Shown: one piece after another, positions 41,974 to 50,857 of the stretch
How the letters are laid out: each line of letters begins with the position of its first letter
How positions within the stretch are numbered: position 1 is the first letter of the stretch
Assembly: GCF_000966195.1 (NCBI RefSeq)
Contig: NZ_LAHL01000005.1
Location: 1 to 64,000, forward strand
DNA: 64,000 bases
Direction: 5' to 3'
Source: Domibacillus robiginosus
GTDB taxonomy: Bacteria; Bacillota; Bacilli; Bacillales; Domibacillaceae
The notes under the pieces: model-generated
Databases searched by the model: none
The model's input: the letters and a program-made list of their open reading frames with translations, nothing else
What the model was told of the DNA's origin: nothing
Translations under genes and position numbers: made by a program

Positions 41974-42864
41974 ATGAAAGCAGTCCACGAATCACCGCAG
42001 GCGGAGCCCCGCCAGCTTCAAATGCAAAAACCAAAATTCAACTGGAAAAAATGGCTGTATCATCTTGTCACAGGCGCATTTGCCCTGTTAATGCTTTATC
42101 CCATTCTCTGGCTGTTAATGAGTTCATTTAAAGAAAGCTCACAAGTGTTTGTTACTGCTCACTCTCTCATTCCAGATCCATTTATTTTAAGCAACTATGT
42201 GCAGGGGTGGGAAGGCATCGCCGGCCAGTCATTTGGCACCTTTATTAAAAACTCACTGATTATTGTTGGATTTTCCACAATCGGCGCTGTTATTTCTTCT
42301 TCACTGATCGCTTATGGATTTGCCCGCATCTCTTTTAAAGGGAAAGCGTTCTGGTTTGGCTGCATGATGGTATCAATGATGCTTCCACACGAAGTTGTTA
42401 TGATTCCGCAATACATTATTTTTGCGAAAATCGGCTGGTTAAACTCGTTTCTGCCCATTATCGTGCCACAGTTTTTCGGCCATGCGTTTTTCATTTTCTT
42501 GATGGTTCAGTTTATCCGTAACATTCCCATTGAGCTTGATGAAGCAGCGCGAATTGACGGCTGCGGCCGATTCGGTATTTTCTACAAAGTAATTTTGCCG
42601 CTTATCGTGCCAGCGATGGCTACAGCTGCGATCTTCTCGTTCTACTGGAAATGGGAAGACTTGATCAACCCGGTTCTATACTTAAACAGTCCTGAAAAGT
42701 ACCCGGTTTCACTTGCCTTAAAACTGTTCCTTGATTCGGAAACAGCCTCTAACTGGGGTGCCATGTTTGCCATGTCAGTTGTTTCACTTCTGCCGGTTAT
42801 CTTGATTTTCTTCTTGTTCCAGAAATATATCGTGGAAGGAATCAGTACAAGCGGATTGAAGTAA
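41974..42864 (+). CDS. yesQ: ABC transporter permease YesQ
   Basis: The 296-residue permease has six membrane segments and the EAA loop [27 protein letters not shown]. It starts three bases after yesP, with AAGGAGGGG overlapping the yesP end. No ATP-binding protein gene lies in the window. In Bacillus subtilis the shared ATPase MsmX energises several sugar importers, so the same is expected here. Confidence 0.9.
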   Translation: MKAVHESPQAEPRQLQMQKPKFNWKKWLYHLVTGAFALLMLYPILWLLMSSFKESSQVFVTAHSLIPDPFILSNYVQGWEGIAGQSFGTFIKNSLIIVGFSTIGAVISSSLIAYGFARISFKGKAFWFGCMMVSMMLPHEVVMIPQYIIFAKIGWLNSFLPIIVPQFFGHAFFIFLMVQFIRNIPIELDEAARIDGCGRFGIFYKVILPLIVPAMATAAIFSFYWKWEDLINPVLYLNSPEKYPVSLALKLFLDSETASNWGAMFAMSVVSLLPVILIFFLFQKYIVEGISTSGLK

Positions 42865-42984
42865 GAAAAGTAAAAGGCGCTCTAAACCTCTGGAAGGACC
42901 GGGCTTATGAGCGCGGACTGATGGTGCCTGGAACTGGATGTCATTTGTAATAGGTAATTTCTTATCTTGGAAAGGAGCGGCTCC

Positions 42985-43674
42985 ATGGGAAAAAGAATGC
43001 GTGTGTTTATTGCCGGTGATTCTACCGCTGCAAACTGCCCGCCTCATGAAGCACCTATGATGGGCTGGGGGCAGGTGGCTGCCGAGTGCTTCACCGATAA
43101 AGTGGACATTATCAATGCTGCCCGAGGCGGCCGAAGCTCAAACAGCTTTATTGAAGAAGGCCTGCTTGACGGTATATGGGAAAGCATTTCGCCGGGTGAT
43201 TATTTGTTTATTCAGTTCGGCCACAACGATCAAAAAGATTTTGGCACAAAGCCGTGGACTACGTACCCTCATTATTTGAGCCAGTACATTGATGGAGCGA
43301 GGGAACGGGGAGCACTGCCCGTTCTTCTTACTTCGGTTCAGCGCCGCACATTTGGGGAAGACGGCGCAATCGAAAATTCACTTGGTGATTACCCGGCGTC
43401 TATGAGAGAGCTGGCAGATAAAAAAGACGTGCCGCTTATTGATATGTGGGCCAAAACCAAAGAGCTGTATGAATCCTATGGACCTGAGCGTTCTATCGAA
43501 TTATTTACCTGGTTTGCCCCGGGAGAAAACAGCAACTACCCGGATGGCATCCAGGATAATACCCACTTTTGTGAAACGGGCGCTCGCCGGGTTGCTGCAC
43601 TTGTCACAGAAGGCATTGAGGAATTGAATCTGCCGCTTAAGGCGTATATAAAGGAGACCATTCGCAATGGCTGA
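42985..43674 (+). CDS. rhgT: Rhamnogalacturonan acetylesterase (SGNH hydrolase)
   Basis: The 229-residue SGNH/GDSL esterase of the RhgT/YesT type removes acetyl groups from rhamnogalacturonan fragments. Block I is IAGDSTAA with the nucleophile serine. RGGRS and FGHND give the oxyanion-hole Gly and Asn, and DNTHFCETGA supplies the catalytic Asp-His pair. There is no signal peptide, so it acts on imported oligosaccharides. The ATG at 42985 follows GAAAGGAGCGG. A small hairpin (GCGCTC/GAGCGC) lies in the 120-base gap before it. It overlaps yesZ by eight bases. Confidence 0.88.
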   Translation: MGKRMRVFIAGDSTAANCPPHEAPMMGWGQVAAECFTDKVDIINAARGGRSSNSFIEEGLLDGIWESISPGDYLFIQFGHNDQKDFGTKPWTTYPHYLSQYIDGARERGALPVLLTSVQRRTFGEDGAIENSLGDYPASMRELADKKDVPLIDMWAKTKELYESYGPERSIELFTWFAPGENSNYPDGIQDNTHFCETGARRVAALVTEGIEELNLPLKAYIKETIRNG

Positions 43675-45673
43675 CAAGCTTTATCATGGCGCTTGTTTTT
43701 ATCCGGAGCTATGGGATGAAAAAACAATTGCCGAAGATATAAAGAAAATGAAACAAACCGGCATTAATGTTGTGCGGATCGGTGAATTTGCCTGGTCAAA
43801 AATGGAGCCGGAGGAAGGAAGCATCGACCTTCGCTTTTTTGTAAATATCATTCATCGTCTATATGAAAACGGTATTGATACAGTTTTGTGCACACCGACT
43901 CCAACACCGCCGATCTGGTTTTCACACGGGCACCCGGAAAGAATGCACGTGGATCAGGCTGGCCGAACGATGCATCATGGATCAAGACAGCATGCCTGCA
44001 CAAACAACGCGTACTTCCGTGAAAAAGCCGCCATGATTACAGAAGCACTGGCCAAGGCAGCAGGCCGGCTGCCCGGTGTGATTGCCTGGCAGCTCGATAA
44101 CGAATTCAAATGCCATATTGCGGAGTGCATGTGCGCTTCATGCAAGAACCAATGGCATCAATGGCTGCAAGCAAGATACGGCACAATTGAGCAATTAAAT
44201 GAAGAATGGGGCACCCATATTTGGAGTGAATATTACCATTCTTTCGATCAAATTCCCCAGCCGGCTGCAACACCTTTTCTTCATCATTCCTCACTGCAGA
44301 CGATGTACCGGCTGTTTGAATCAGAAAAAATCGCCGAGTTTGCGGATGAGCAGGCATCTATTATCCGCCGATATTCCGAAGCGCCGATTACACACAACAG
44401 TACGCTCTTTTTTTCGCTTGATAATGAACGGCTGTTTGAAGGGCTTGATTTCGCTTCTTTTGATACGTATGCCACGCAGGAAAAAATGGAGTCTTACTTA
44501 TTAAATTGCGATGTATGGCGGGGTTTAAAGAAAAACAAGCCATACTGGGTGGTGGAAACGAGCACCTCGTATGCTGCGTCACTTGAAAGCTATGCAAACC
44601 CGCATCCAAACGGTTATCTGAGATCAGAAGCTGTTGCCGCTTATGCGCTTGGAGGAGAAGGCTTTTGCTACTGGCTCTGGCGCCAGCAGCGCACCGGCTC
44701 CGAACTGCCGCACAGCGCTGTGATCAGTGCGTGGGGGGAGCCAACTGTCGGCTATGAAAATGTACTTCAGGTGGAAGAAGCGCGAAAAAAGATAGAGCCC
44801 ATCATGATTGCAACAAAACCCGTTCAAGCGGATATAGCGATTACCTACTCAGACCGAGCTCGCATGTTTCATTTGACCGAGCCGCATAACGGCATACATT
44901 ACAAAGACTTAATGACTGACTTATACAAGGTTGTGCTGCAGGAAGGGTTCCACCGTGATGTTTTGCCTGAAGGAGGCGATTTGAGCGGTTACAAGCTGCT
45001 GTTTACGCCGCTTCTGCCATACGTATCGGATGATTATTTGGAGCAGGCAAAAAGCTTTGTAGAAGACGGAGGCATTTGGATTGCCGGACCGATGACAGGC
45101 GGACGGACGAAGGATCACACGATTCATACGGACAGGGCGCTTGGCAGGCTGGAAGAATGGGCCGGCGTTAAAACTCTTTTTACCTTCCCGATGGACGAGA
45201 AAACAACAGCTGGAGAAGCATTTGGGCTGGAAGCACCGCTCGGACTGTGGAGTGCTGTGTTTGAACCGGCCGGTGCAAGTCCTGTAGGAAAGGTCACAAA
45301 AGGAGTTACGCCGAACAAAGCGTTTTTAACGGAGCACAGCGTTGGCAAAGGAAAAATTGTGATGCTAGGCGCCATGCCGTCTGGAGCAGCAGGAAAAGAA
45401 TTGATCGCAGAGATCTTTCGCCATTACACAGAAGAAGCCGGCGTAGAAGTAAAAATGGATGTAACGCCGGGCACGATTGTAGCACCGCGCAAAACCGAGG
45501 ATGGACATTCCGTCTGGATCATCGTAAATATGGACGGCCATGGAGGCACTGTAACGGTACCAGCTGATGGAGAGGATATACTGGAAGCAACGACGATCGG
45601 AGCCGGAAAACTCACGATACAGCCATATGAATATAAGATCATTCAATTTAAAAAAGAAGGTGCTTTTGAATGA
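43667..45673 (+). CDS. yesZ: Intracellular beta-galactosidase, GH42 (YesZ-like)
   Basis: The 668-residue GH42 enzyme hydrolyses beta-galactosides, probably galactan side chains of rhamnogalacturonan I after import. The acid/base is E146 in AWQLDNEF and the nucleophile E297 in VVETSTSYA. A zinc-type cysteine cluster follows (C...CMCASC, residues about 149-160). The C-terminal part gives the trimerisation and beta-sandwich domains. No signal peptide is present. The ATG at 43667 follows AAGGAGACC and overlaps the end of the esterase gene. The stop overlaps the lplD start (ATGA). Confidence 0.9.
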   Translation: MADKLYHGACFYPELWDEKTIAEDIKKMKQTGINVVRIGEFAWSKMEPEEGSIDLRFFVNIIHRLYENGIDTVLCTPTPTPPIWFSHGHPERMHVDQAGRTMHHGSRQHACTNNAYFREKAAMITEALAKAAGRLPGVIAWQLDNEFKCHIAECMCASCKNQWHQWLQARYGTIEQLNEEWGTHIWSEYYHSFDQIPQPAATPFLHHSSLQTMYRLFESEKIAEFADEQASIIRRYSEAPITHNSTLFFSLDNERLFEGLDFASFDTYATQEKMESYLLNCDVWRGLKKNKPYWVVETSTSYAASLESYANPHPNGYLRSEAVAAYALGGEGFCYWLWRQQRTGSELPHSAVISAWGEPTVGYENVLQVEEARKKIEPIMIATKPVQADIAITYSDRARMFHLTEPHNGIHYKDLMTDLYKVVLQEGFHRDVLPEGGDLSGYKLLFTPLLPYVSDDYLEQAKSFVEDGGIWIAGPMTGGRTKDHTIHTDRALGRLEEWAGVKTLFTFPMDEKTTAGEAFGLEAPLGLWSAVFEPAGASPVGKVTKGVTPNKAFLTEHSVGKGKIVMLGAMPSGAAGKELIAEIFRHYTEEAGVEVKMDVTPGTIVAPRKTEDGHSVWIIVNMDGHGGTVTVPADGEDILEATTIGAGKLTIQPYEYKIIQFKKEGAFE

Positions 45674-47076
45674 AGCGTAAAGTGGAAAATGTGAAGATTG
45701 CTTATATTGGCGGCGGCTCTCAGGGCTGGGCAAAACGGCTGATGAATGATCTTGCACTTGAGCCAAGAATGAGCGGAACGGTATCGCTGTATGATATTTA
45801 TCCCGAAGCCGCCCGGCAAAATGCAATCATTGGAAACAGCGTATCGGCACGGAAAGAAGCAGTAGGAAAGTGGGCATACGAAGCAACGGGCGATATAAAG
45901 GAAGCGCTGACAGATGCTGATTTTGTTATTATTTCGATTTTGCCGGGATCGTTCGATGAAATGGCGTCTGATGTTCACACGCCTGAAAAATATGGTATTT
46001 ATCAATCAGTCGGTGATACAGTCGGGCCAGGCGGAATCATTCGCAGCCTGCGGACGATTCCGATTTACAAGGAAATTGCCAAAAATATAAAAGCGTACGC
46101 ACCGGATGCATGGGTCATTAACTATACAAACCCGATGACGCTTTGCACACGCACACTGTATGAAATCTTTCCCGAAGTGAAAGCGTTTGGCTGCTGTCAT
46201 GAGGTATTCGAAGTACAGCATCTCCTGGCCGATATGGTGAAAGAAATCACCGGTACAAAAGTGGAACAGCGTCAGGATATAAAGGTCAATGTAATGGGCA
46301 TTAATCATTTTACGTGGATCGACCGGGCAAGCTATGAAAACACAGACCTGCTGCCAATGTACAAGGAGTTTGTCGAGAAGCATGCCGAATCAGGCTATGA
46401 AAAAAACCCGGGAGACTGGGAGAAAAGCGTTTTTTCATCTGCAAACCGGGTGAAGTTTGACCTGTTTCGCCGGTACGGACTCATTGCCGCAGCAGGTGAC
46501 CGTCATTTAGCGGAATTTATGCCGCCGGTTTATCTGGAAAGCCCGGAAACGGTGGCGGAATGGAAGTTTCATTTAACGCCGGTTGATTTCCGGAAAAAAG
46601 ACCAGAGAAGCAAAATAGAGCAAAATCAAAAAGTGGCTGCCGGCGAAGCAGATTTTGAACTCGCACCATCTGGAGAAGAAGGAGTAGCCATCATCGCCGC
46701 GCTTCTTGGACTGGAAGAGCTGGTGACAAACGTAAACATGCCAAACCGGGGCCAGATTGACAATCTGCCGCATGGTGCCGTTGTAGAAACAAACGCGGTT
46801 TTGCGCCGTGACAGTGTACAGCCGGTATTAGCCGGTAGCCTGCCCGCGGATTTGTTGGGAATCATCGGCCGACACGCCGCTAACCAGGAAACAGTTTTAC
46901 AAGCAGCTTTGACAGAAAACAGAGCCCTTGCTTTTAACGCATTTGTAAACGATCCACTTGTAGCGCCAATTGGATTTGAGAAGGCAGAAGCGCTGTTTGA
47001 AGAAATGATCGAAAACACAAAATCACATGTTGGGGGAGGTTTTGCTCGTGATCGCAACGCGTATGCATCGTCATGA
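45670..47076 (+). CDS. lplD: GH4 alpha-galacturonidase LplD
   Basis: The 468-residue GH4 enzyme uses NAD and a divalent metal. The NAD-binding motif is IGGGSQGWAKRLMND (about residues 13-27); NYTNPM, CCHEV and GINHFTW supply the residues around metal and sugar. GH4 proteins of the LplD group remove terminal alpha-galacturonate from oligosaccharides. It overlaps yesZ by four bases, indicating translational coupling. A long C-terminal half carries LPHGAVVETNAV. I rank galacturonidase above alpha-glucosidase or galactosidase because of the pectin context and resemblance to LplD. Confidence 0.88.
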   Translation: MKRKVENVKIAYIGGGSQGWAKRLMNDLALEPRMSGTVSLYDIYPEAARQNAIIGNSVSARKEAVGKWAYEATGDIKEALTDADFVIISILPGSFDEMASDVHTPEKYGIYQSVGDTVGPGGIIRSLRTIPIYKEIAKNIKAYAPDAWVINYTNPMTLCTRTLYEIFPEVKAFGCCHEVFEVQHLLADMVKEITGTKVEQRQDIKVNVMGINHFTWIDRASYENTDLLPMYKEFVEKHAESGYEKNPGDWEKSVFSSANRVKFDLFRRYGLIAAAGDRHLAEFMPPVYLESPETVAEWKFHLTPVDFRKKDQRSKIEQNQKVAAGEADFELAPSGEEGVAIIAALLGLEELVTNVNMPNRGQIDNLPHGAVVETNAVLRRDSVQPVLAGSLPADLLGIIGRHAANQETVLQAALTENRALAFNAFVNDPLVAPIGFEKAEALFEEMIENTKSHVGGGFARDRNAYASS

Positions 47077-48148
47077 TATTGAACAAACCATTGATTTACT
47101 GATTGATAATCTTGTGAACTTAAATGATCCGGACGGAAAGTATGCCATTCCACTTGCAGACGGCCGGAAAATCGATAATAAAAGCTTCAATTACTGGGAA
47201 TGGACAGCGGGTGTCGGCCTGTACGGCATGATGAAGTACTACAAGCTGACGAAAAAGCAGGACGTGCTTGATATCATTGTGAAATGGTTTGAAGACCAGT
47301 TTAAAGAACATCCCGTCGAGAAAAACGTCAATACGATGGTACAGCTGTTAACGATGGCTTACTTGTACGAAGAAACAGGCAACCCAACGTATTTGCCGTA
47401 CCTGGAATCATGGGGAGACTGGCTGTATCACGATATGCCGCGCACAAAAGACGGCGGCATTCAGCACGTCGTATTCGGATCGGAAAACAATCAGCAGCTT
47501 TGGGACGATACACTGATGATGAGTGTGCTGCCGCTGACGAAAATCGGTCTGCTGTTAAATAAGCCTGAGTATGTGGAAGAAGCGAAGAAGCAATTCCTTG
47601 TTCATATTAAGTATTTATTTGATAAAAAAACTGGCCTTTGGTTCCACGGGTGGACGTTTGATGGCAATCATAACTTTGCAGAAGCGCTGTGGGGACGCGG
47701 CAACTCCTGGATTACCATTGCCATTCCCGAATTTTTAGATTTGATCGAACTGCCGGCAGGCGACCCAGTCCGCCAGGTGCTGATTGATACACTCCAACGT
47801 CAGCTTGAAGCACTGCAGGCATGTCAGAATGAAAACGGACTCTGGCATACCCTGCTTGATGATCCTTCTTCCTACGTAGAAGCCTCCTGTACAGCAGGCT
47901 TTGGCTTCGGTACGCTGAAAGCCATTCGCAAGCGCTATGTTGGAAAAGAGTATAAAGAAATGGGCTTGAAAGCGGTAGAAGCAGTTATTGAAAACATTGA
48001 TGAAACCGGCGAATTAAAGCATGTATCTGCCGGAACAGCAATGGGCGAAACACTTGATTTTTACAAGCAGATACCTGTGACAGCGATGCCATACGGCCAG
48101 TCGATGGCGATCCTGTGCTTAGTAGAATACTTATATGTAAAGTTGTAA
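47048..48148 (+). CDS. yteR: Unsaturated rhamnogalacturonyl hydrolase, GH105 (YteR/YesR)
   Basis: The 366-residue alpha/alpha-barrel enzyme of family GH105 releases unsaturated galacturonate from the ends of rhamnogalacturonan lyase products, supplying KduI and KduD. The key acidic residue is in WDDTLMM (D153 or D154). HGWTFDGNHNFAEALWGRGNSWI and QIPVTAMPYGQSM also fit. The start is a GTG at 47048, eight bases after GGGGGAGG, overlapping lplD by 29 bases; an in-frame ATG at 47027 lacks a site. It is the last gene before a terminator. Confidence 0.9.
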   Translation: MIATRMHRHDIEQTIDLLIDNLVNLNDPDGKYAIPLADGRKIDNKSFNYWEWTAGVGLYGMMKYYKLTKKQDVLDIIVKWFEDQFKEHPVEKNVNTMVQLLTMAYLYEETGNPTYLPYLESWGDWLYHDMPRTKDGGIQHVVFGSENNQQLWDDTLMMSVLPLTKIGLLLNKPEYVEEAKKQFLVHIKYLFDKKTGLWFHGWTFDGNHNFAEALWGRGNSWITIAIPEFLDLIELPAGDPVRQVLIDTLQRQLEALQACQNENGLWHTLLDDPSSYVEASCTAGFGFGTLKAIRKRYVGKEYKEMGLKAVEAVIENIDETGELKHVSAGTAMGETLDFYKQIPVTAMPYGQSMAILCLVEYLYVKL

Positions 48149-48177
48149 AAAGGGGTGCACCACGCACCCCTTTTTTT
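48146..48177 (+). terminator. Terminator of the yesO to yteR operon
   Basis: AAAGGGGTGC pairs with GCACCCCTTT around ACCAC, followed by TTTT. Confidence 0.85.
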
Positions 48178-48198
48178 GCTGGCCCAAAATAAGCTTCC

Positions 48199-48280
48199 CT
48201 GGGCCGGAATCGTTATATTTGGGCCGGATTTCAAGGCTGTTCGGCCGGATTTTCTTTTATTCGGCCCGGAGAAGAACAGT
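48199..48280. repeat. Four degenerate 20-base repeats with GGCCGG cores
   Basis: TGGGCCGGAATCGTTATATT, TGGGCCGGATTTCAAGGCTG, TTCGGCCGGATTTTCTTTTA and TTCGGCCCGGAGAAGAACAG follow one another at a 20-21 base spacing. They lie between the yteR terminator and the 3' end of the lacI-type gene. I know no function for them; protein binding at helical phase (two turns) is one possibility. Confidence 0.5.
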
Positions 48281-49269
48281 TACCGGCCATTTACACGTGC
48301 GCAGGAATGCCGCTCGATTAGGACAGAGCTCATCGTACGGGTAAGCTGTTCGGTTGACCCTGCTTCCAGCTGGTCGAAAAGAAGAGAGGTCATTTGCTCG
48401 GCAATTGCCTGGATGGGAACCCCAACACTGGTCAGCGGCACCTCGAGCGTAGCCATCTGCGGAATATTATCGTAGCCGATAATTGACATATCTTTCGGAA
48501 TCACAAGACTCGTTTCGCGGAGCGCTCGTACAATACCTGCGCTTATATCATAGCTGGCCCCAATAACAGCAGAAGGAAGAGTAGAAGACCGGAGCATCCT
48601 TTTTGTCGCTTGATAGCCGTCATACCATTCAAGCCCCGCCGAATTAATAAACGACTGCTTATGAATTGGTAGGTTAAAGTGCTGCATCGCTCGCTCGAAC
48701 CCCCGGTACTTTTCCTGCTGCCGCAAATTAATAGGAGAAAAATCACCGATAAATGAAATATCCCGGTGGCCAAGCTCTTTTAAATAAGCGACCGCCTGAA
48801 ACATGGCCTCCTGATAGTGAAGATCAACAAAGGAAAAAGAGTTGTGCGGACCTGCTCCGTATGAAACAACAGGAAATGGAGCCGTCACCGCAGGAGAAAG
48901 GTTGTTTTCTTCATCAAAGATAAGCACACCGTCTACATGAAATCGCTTAAAAAGGTCCAGTGAGGATTGAACAGGGTTGACTGATAAAATCATAGAAAAT
49001 TCTCTTTTTTGAATCTCCGTATTCAACTCTGTAACAAGTGTAGAATGAGTAGCACGGTCTAATGTCGGCCAGATTAAGCCAATTGTTTTGGATTGCTTTG
49101 TCACGAGCTGCTTTGCCGCAAAATTAGGCTCGTACCCCATTTCGCGTGCCACTTGATGAATTTTTTCTTTCGTTTTCGGCTGAACGAGCGGGCTGTCGTT
49201 CAATGCTTTCGAAACAGTCGAATAGCTTACGCCGGCTGCTTTCGCAATATCTTTTATTGTAATGGCCAT
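48280..49269 (-). CDS. LacI-family repressor of galacturonate catabolism (uxa) genes
   Basis: The 329-residue protein has an N-terminal LacI helix-turn-helix and hinge (IKDIAKAAGVSYSTVSKALND, residues 4-24) and a periplasmic-binding-protein type effector domain. It is divergent from uxaC, and the shared region holds a perfect 20-bp palindrome with central CG, the classic LacI operator form. The natural role is repression of uxaC-uxaB-uxaA, with induction by galacturonate or an intermediate. It may correspond to ExuR of Bacillus subtilis. The ATG at 49269 follows CAGGTG; an upstream GTG at 49278 overlaps that site. Confidence 0.85.
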   Translation of the reverse strand: MAITIKDIAKAAGVSYSTVSKALNDSPLVQPKTKEKIHQVAREMGYEPNFAAKQLVTKQSKTIGLIWPTLDRATHSTLVTELNTEIQKREFSMILSVNPVQSSLDLFKRFHVDGVLIFDEENNLSPAVTAPFPVVSYGAGPHNSFSFVDLHYQEAMFQAVAYLKELGHRDISFIGDFSPINLRQQEKYRGFERAMQHFNLPIHKQSFINSAGLEWYDGYQATKRMLRSSTLPSAVIGASYDISAGIVRALRETSLVIPKDMSIIGYDNIPQMATLEVPLTSVGVPIQAIAEQMTSLLFDQLEAGSTEQLTRTMSSVLIERHSCARVNGR

Positions 49270-49306
49270 ATCGATCACCTGAATTGTTTTTCTTCATGTT
49301 ACTCTA

Positions 49307-49320
49307 AAAAAACGTTGTTA
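49307..49320. promoter_or_regulatory. LacI-type operator O1 near the repressor start
   Basis: AAAAAACGTTGTTA matches 12 of 14 positions of the TAACAACGTTGTTA core found in the main operator. It lies 38 bases ahead of the repressor gene and could give autoregulation. Confidence 0.45.
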
Positions 49321-49331
49321 TCAATAAAGGA

Positions 49332-49360
49332 TTGCAAGAAATAAAGCAATGAAGTATTAT
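49332..49360 (+). promoter_or_regulatory. Promoter of uxaC-uxaB-uxaA
   Basis: TTGCAA (49332-49337) is followed after 17 bases by TATTAT (49355-49360). The main operator begins at the last base of the -10 hexamer, so repressor would block promoter use. Confidence 0.6.
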
Positions 49361-49379
49361 AATAACAACGTTGTTATTA
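49360..49379. promoter_or_regulatory. Main LacI-type operator O2 of the uxa operon
   Basis: TAATAACAACGTTGTTATTA is a perfect 20-bp palindrome with the central CG step typical of LacI-family operators. It overlaps the promoter and start region. Confidence 0.8.
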
Positions 49380-49399
49380 CGAAAAGGGAGATGGGAAAA

Positions 49400-50857
49400 G
49401 TGAAACCATTTATGGATGATCAATTTTTATTGACGAATAAGACAGCGGTTACATTGTACGAGCAGTATGCAAAAGACATGCCGATTATTGATTATCATTG
49501 CCATTTAAGCCCGAAAGAAATTTATGAAAACAAGCAGTTTGCTAATATTACGGAAGCGTGGCTTTATGGCGACCACTATAAATGGCGCTTAATGCGGGCA
49601 AATGGAGTGGAAGAGTCACATATTACAGGGGACGCGGATGATTATGATAAGTTTCTTGCCTGGGCAAGAACGGTTCCAATGACGATTGGCAATCCGCTTT
49701 ATAACTGGACGCATCTTGAGCTTCAGCGGTTCTTTGGCATCCATGATTTATTGGATGAAAAAAGTGCACCTTCTATTTGGGAACGGGTCAATAAACAGCT
49801 TACAAGCGGGCGTATGGGCGCACGTGACTTAATTCGAAATTCTAATGTAAGAGTTGTCTGTACAACAGATGATCCAGCTGATTCACTCGAATACCATCAA
49901 AAAATTCTCCAGGAAGGGGACTTCGATGTAAAGGTTGTACCGGGATTCCGTCCAGATAAAGGGCTTGAGCTTAACCGTGACAGCTTCGCAGGCTGGATAG
50001 GAACCCTTTCAAAAGCAGCAGAAATGACGATAAACAGCTATGACACGTTTTTAAATGCACTGGAAGCACGAATCGACTTTTTTCATGAAACAGGCGGCCG
50101 CGTATCAGATCATGCGCTTGACCAGGTGATGTTTGCCGAAGGGAGTCGTGAAGAGGCTGCCGCTATTTTTGAAAAAGCTTTACATGGTGAAAAGGTATCT
50201 GTCGAAGAAGAAGCCCGGTACAAAACGCATTTGCTGACGTTTCTTGGCGAGCAGTACGCAAAGCGCGGCTGGGTCATGCAGTACCATATGCACGCCCACC
50301 GTAATAACAATAAGCGTATGTTTGAGCGTCTCGGCCCCGATACAGGCTATGACAGCATGAACGATGAGCCGCTTGCAAAACCGCTTGTCGGGCTGCTGGG
50401 TGCTCTTGAGAAAACGGGAAGCCTGCCAAAAACAGTCCTGTATTCTTTAAATCCAAAAGACAATTATACAATCGCAAGTGTGACAGGAAGCTTTCAAGGC
50501 GGCGGTGTTCCGGGCAAAATTCAGTTTGGAACAGCCTGGTGGTTTAACGATCAGAAGGACGGAATGCTTGACCAAATGAAAGCGCTGGCCAATCTCGGCT
50601 TGTTCAGCCAGTTTATTGGTATGCTGACGGATTCACGCAGCTTCTTGTCCTATACACGTCACGAATACTTCCGCCGTCTTGTCTGTGATTTAATCGGCAC
50701 ATGGGTCGAGCAGGGCGAAGTGCCACAGGATCTGGACCTTCTTGGGGGAATCGTGAAAGGGATCTGCTTTGAAAATGCAGCTGCTTATTTTGACTTCGGC
50801 TTACATGAAAAAGGAGGCGGGATTCTTGCAGCGTCTAACCAAAACAGTGCACAATAA
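49400..50857 (+). CDS. uxaC: Glucuronate/galacturonate isomerase UxaC
   Basis: The 485-residue TIM-barrel isomerase converts galacturonate to tagaturonate (and glucuronate to fructuronate). Metal-site motifs are DYHCHLSPKEI near the start and MQYHMHAHRNNNKRMF in the middle; WWFNDQKDGM and TDSRSFLSYTRHEYFRR close the family pattern. The start is a GTG at 49400, nine bases after AAAAGGGAG. The ATG at 49391 abuts that site, and the frame's earlier codons lie in the operator. It overlaps uxaB by 32 bases. Confidence 0.93.
   Translation: MKPFMDDQFLLTNKTAVTLYEQYAKDMPIIDYHCHLSPKEIYENKQFANITEAWLYGDHYKWRLMRANGVEESHITGDADDYDKFLAWARTVPMTIGNPLYNWTHLELQRFFGIHDLLDEKSAPSIWERVNKQLTSGRMGARDLIRNSNVRVVCTTDDPADSLEYHQKILQEGDFDVKVVPGFRPDKGLELNRDSFAGWIGTLSKAAEMTINSYDTFLNALEARIDFFHETGGRVSDHALDQVMFAEGSREEAAAIFEKALHGEKVSVEEEARYKTHLLTFLGEQYAKRGWVMQYHMHAHRNNNKRMFERLGPDTGYDSMNDEPLAKPLVGLLGALEKTGSLPKTVLYSLNPKDNYTIASVTGSFQGGGVPGKIQFGTAWWFNDQKDGMLDQMKALANLGLFSQFIGMLTDSRSFLSYTRHEYFRRLVCDLIGTWVEQGEVPQDLDLLGGIVKGICFENAAAYFDFGLHEKGGGILAASNQNSAQ

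Noticed and set aside
48199-48280. CRISPR array
   Set aside because: The 20-base units are degenerate and directly adjacent, with no spacers and no cas genes.
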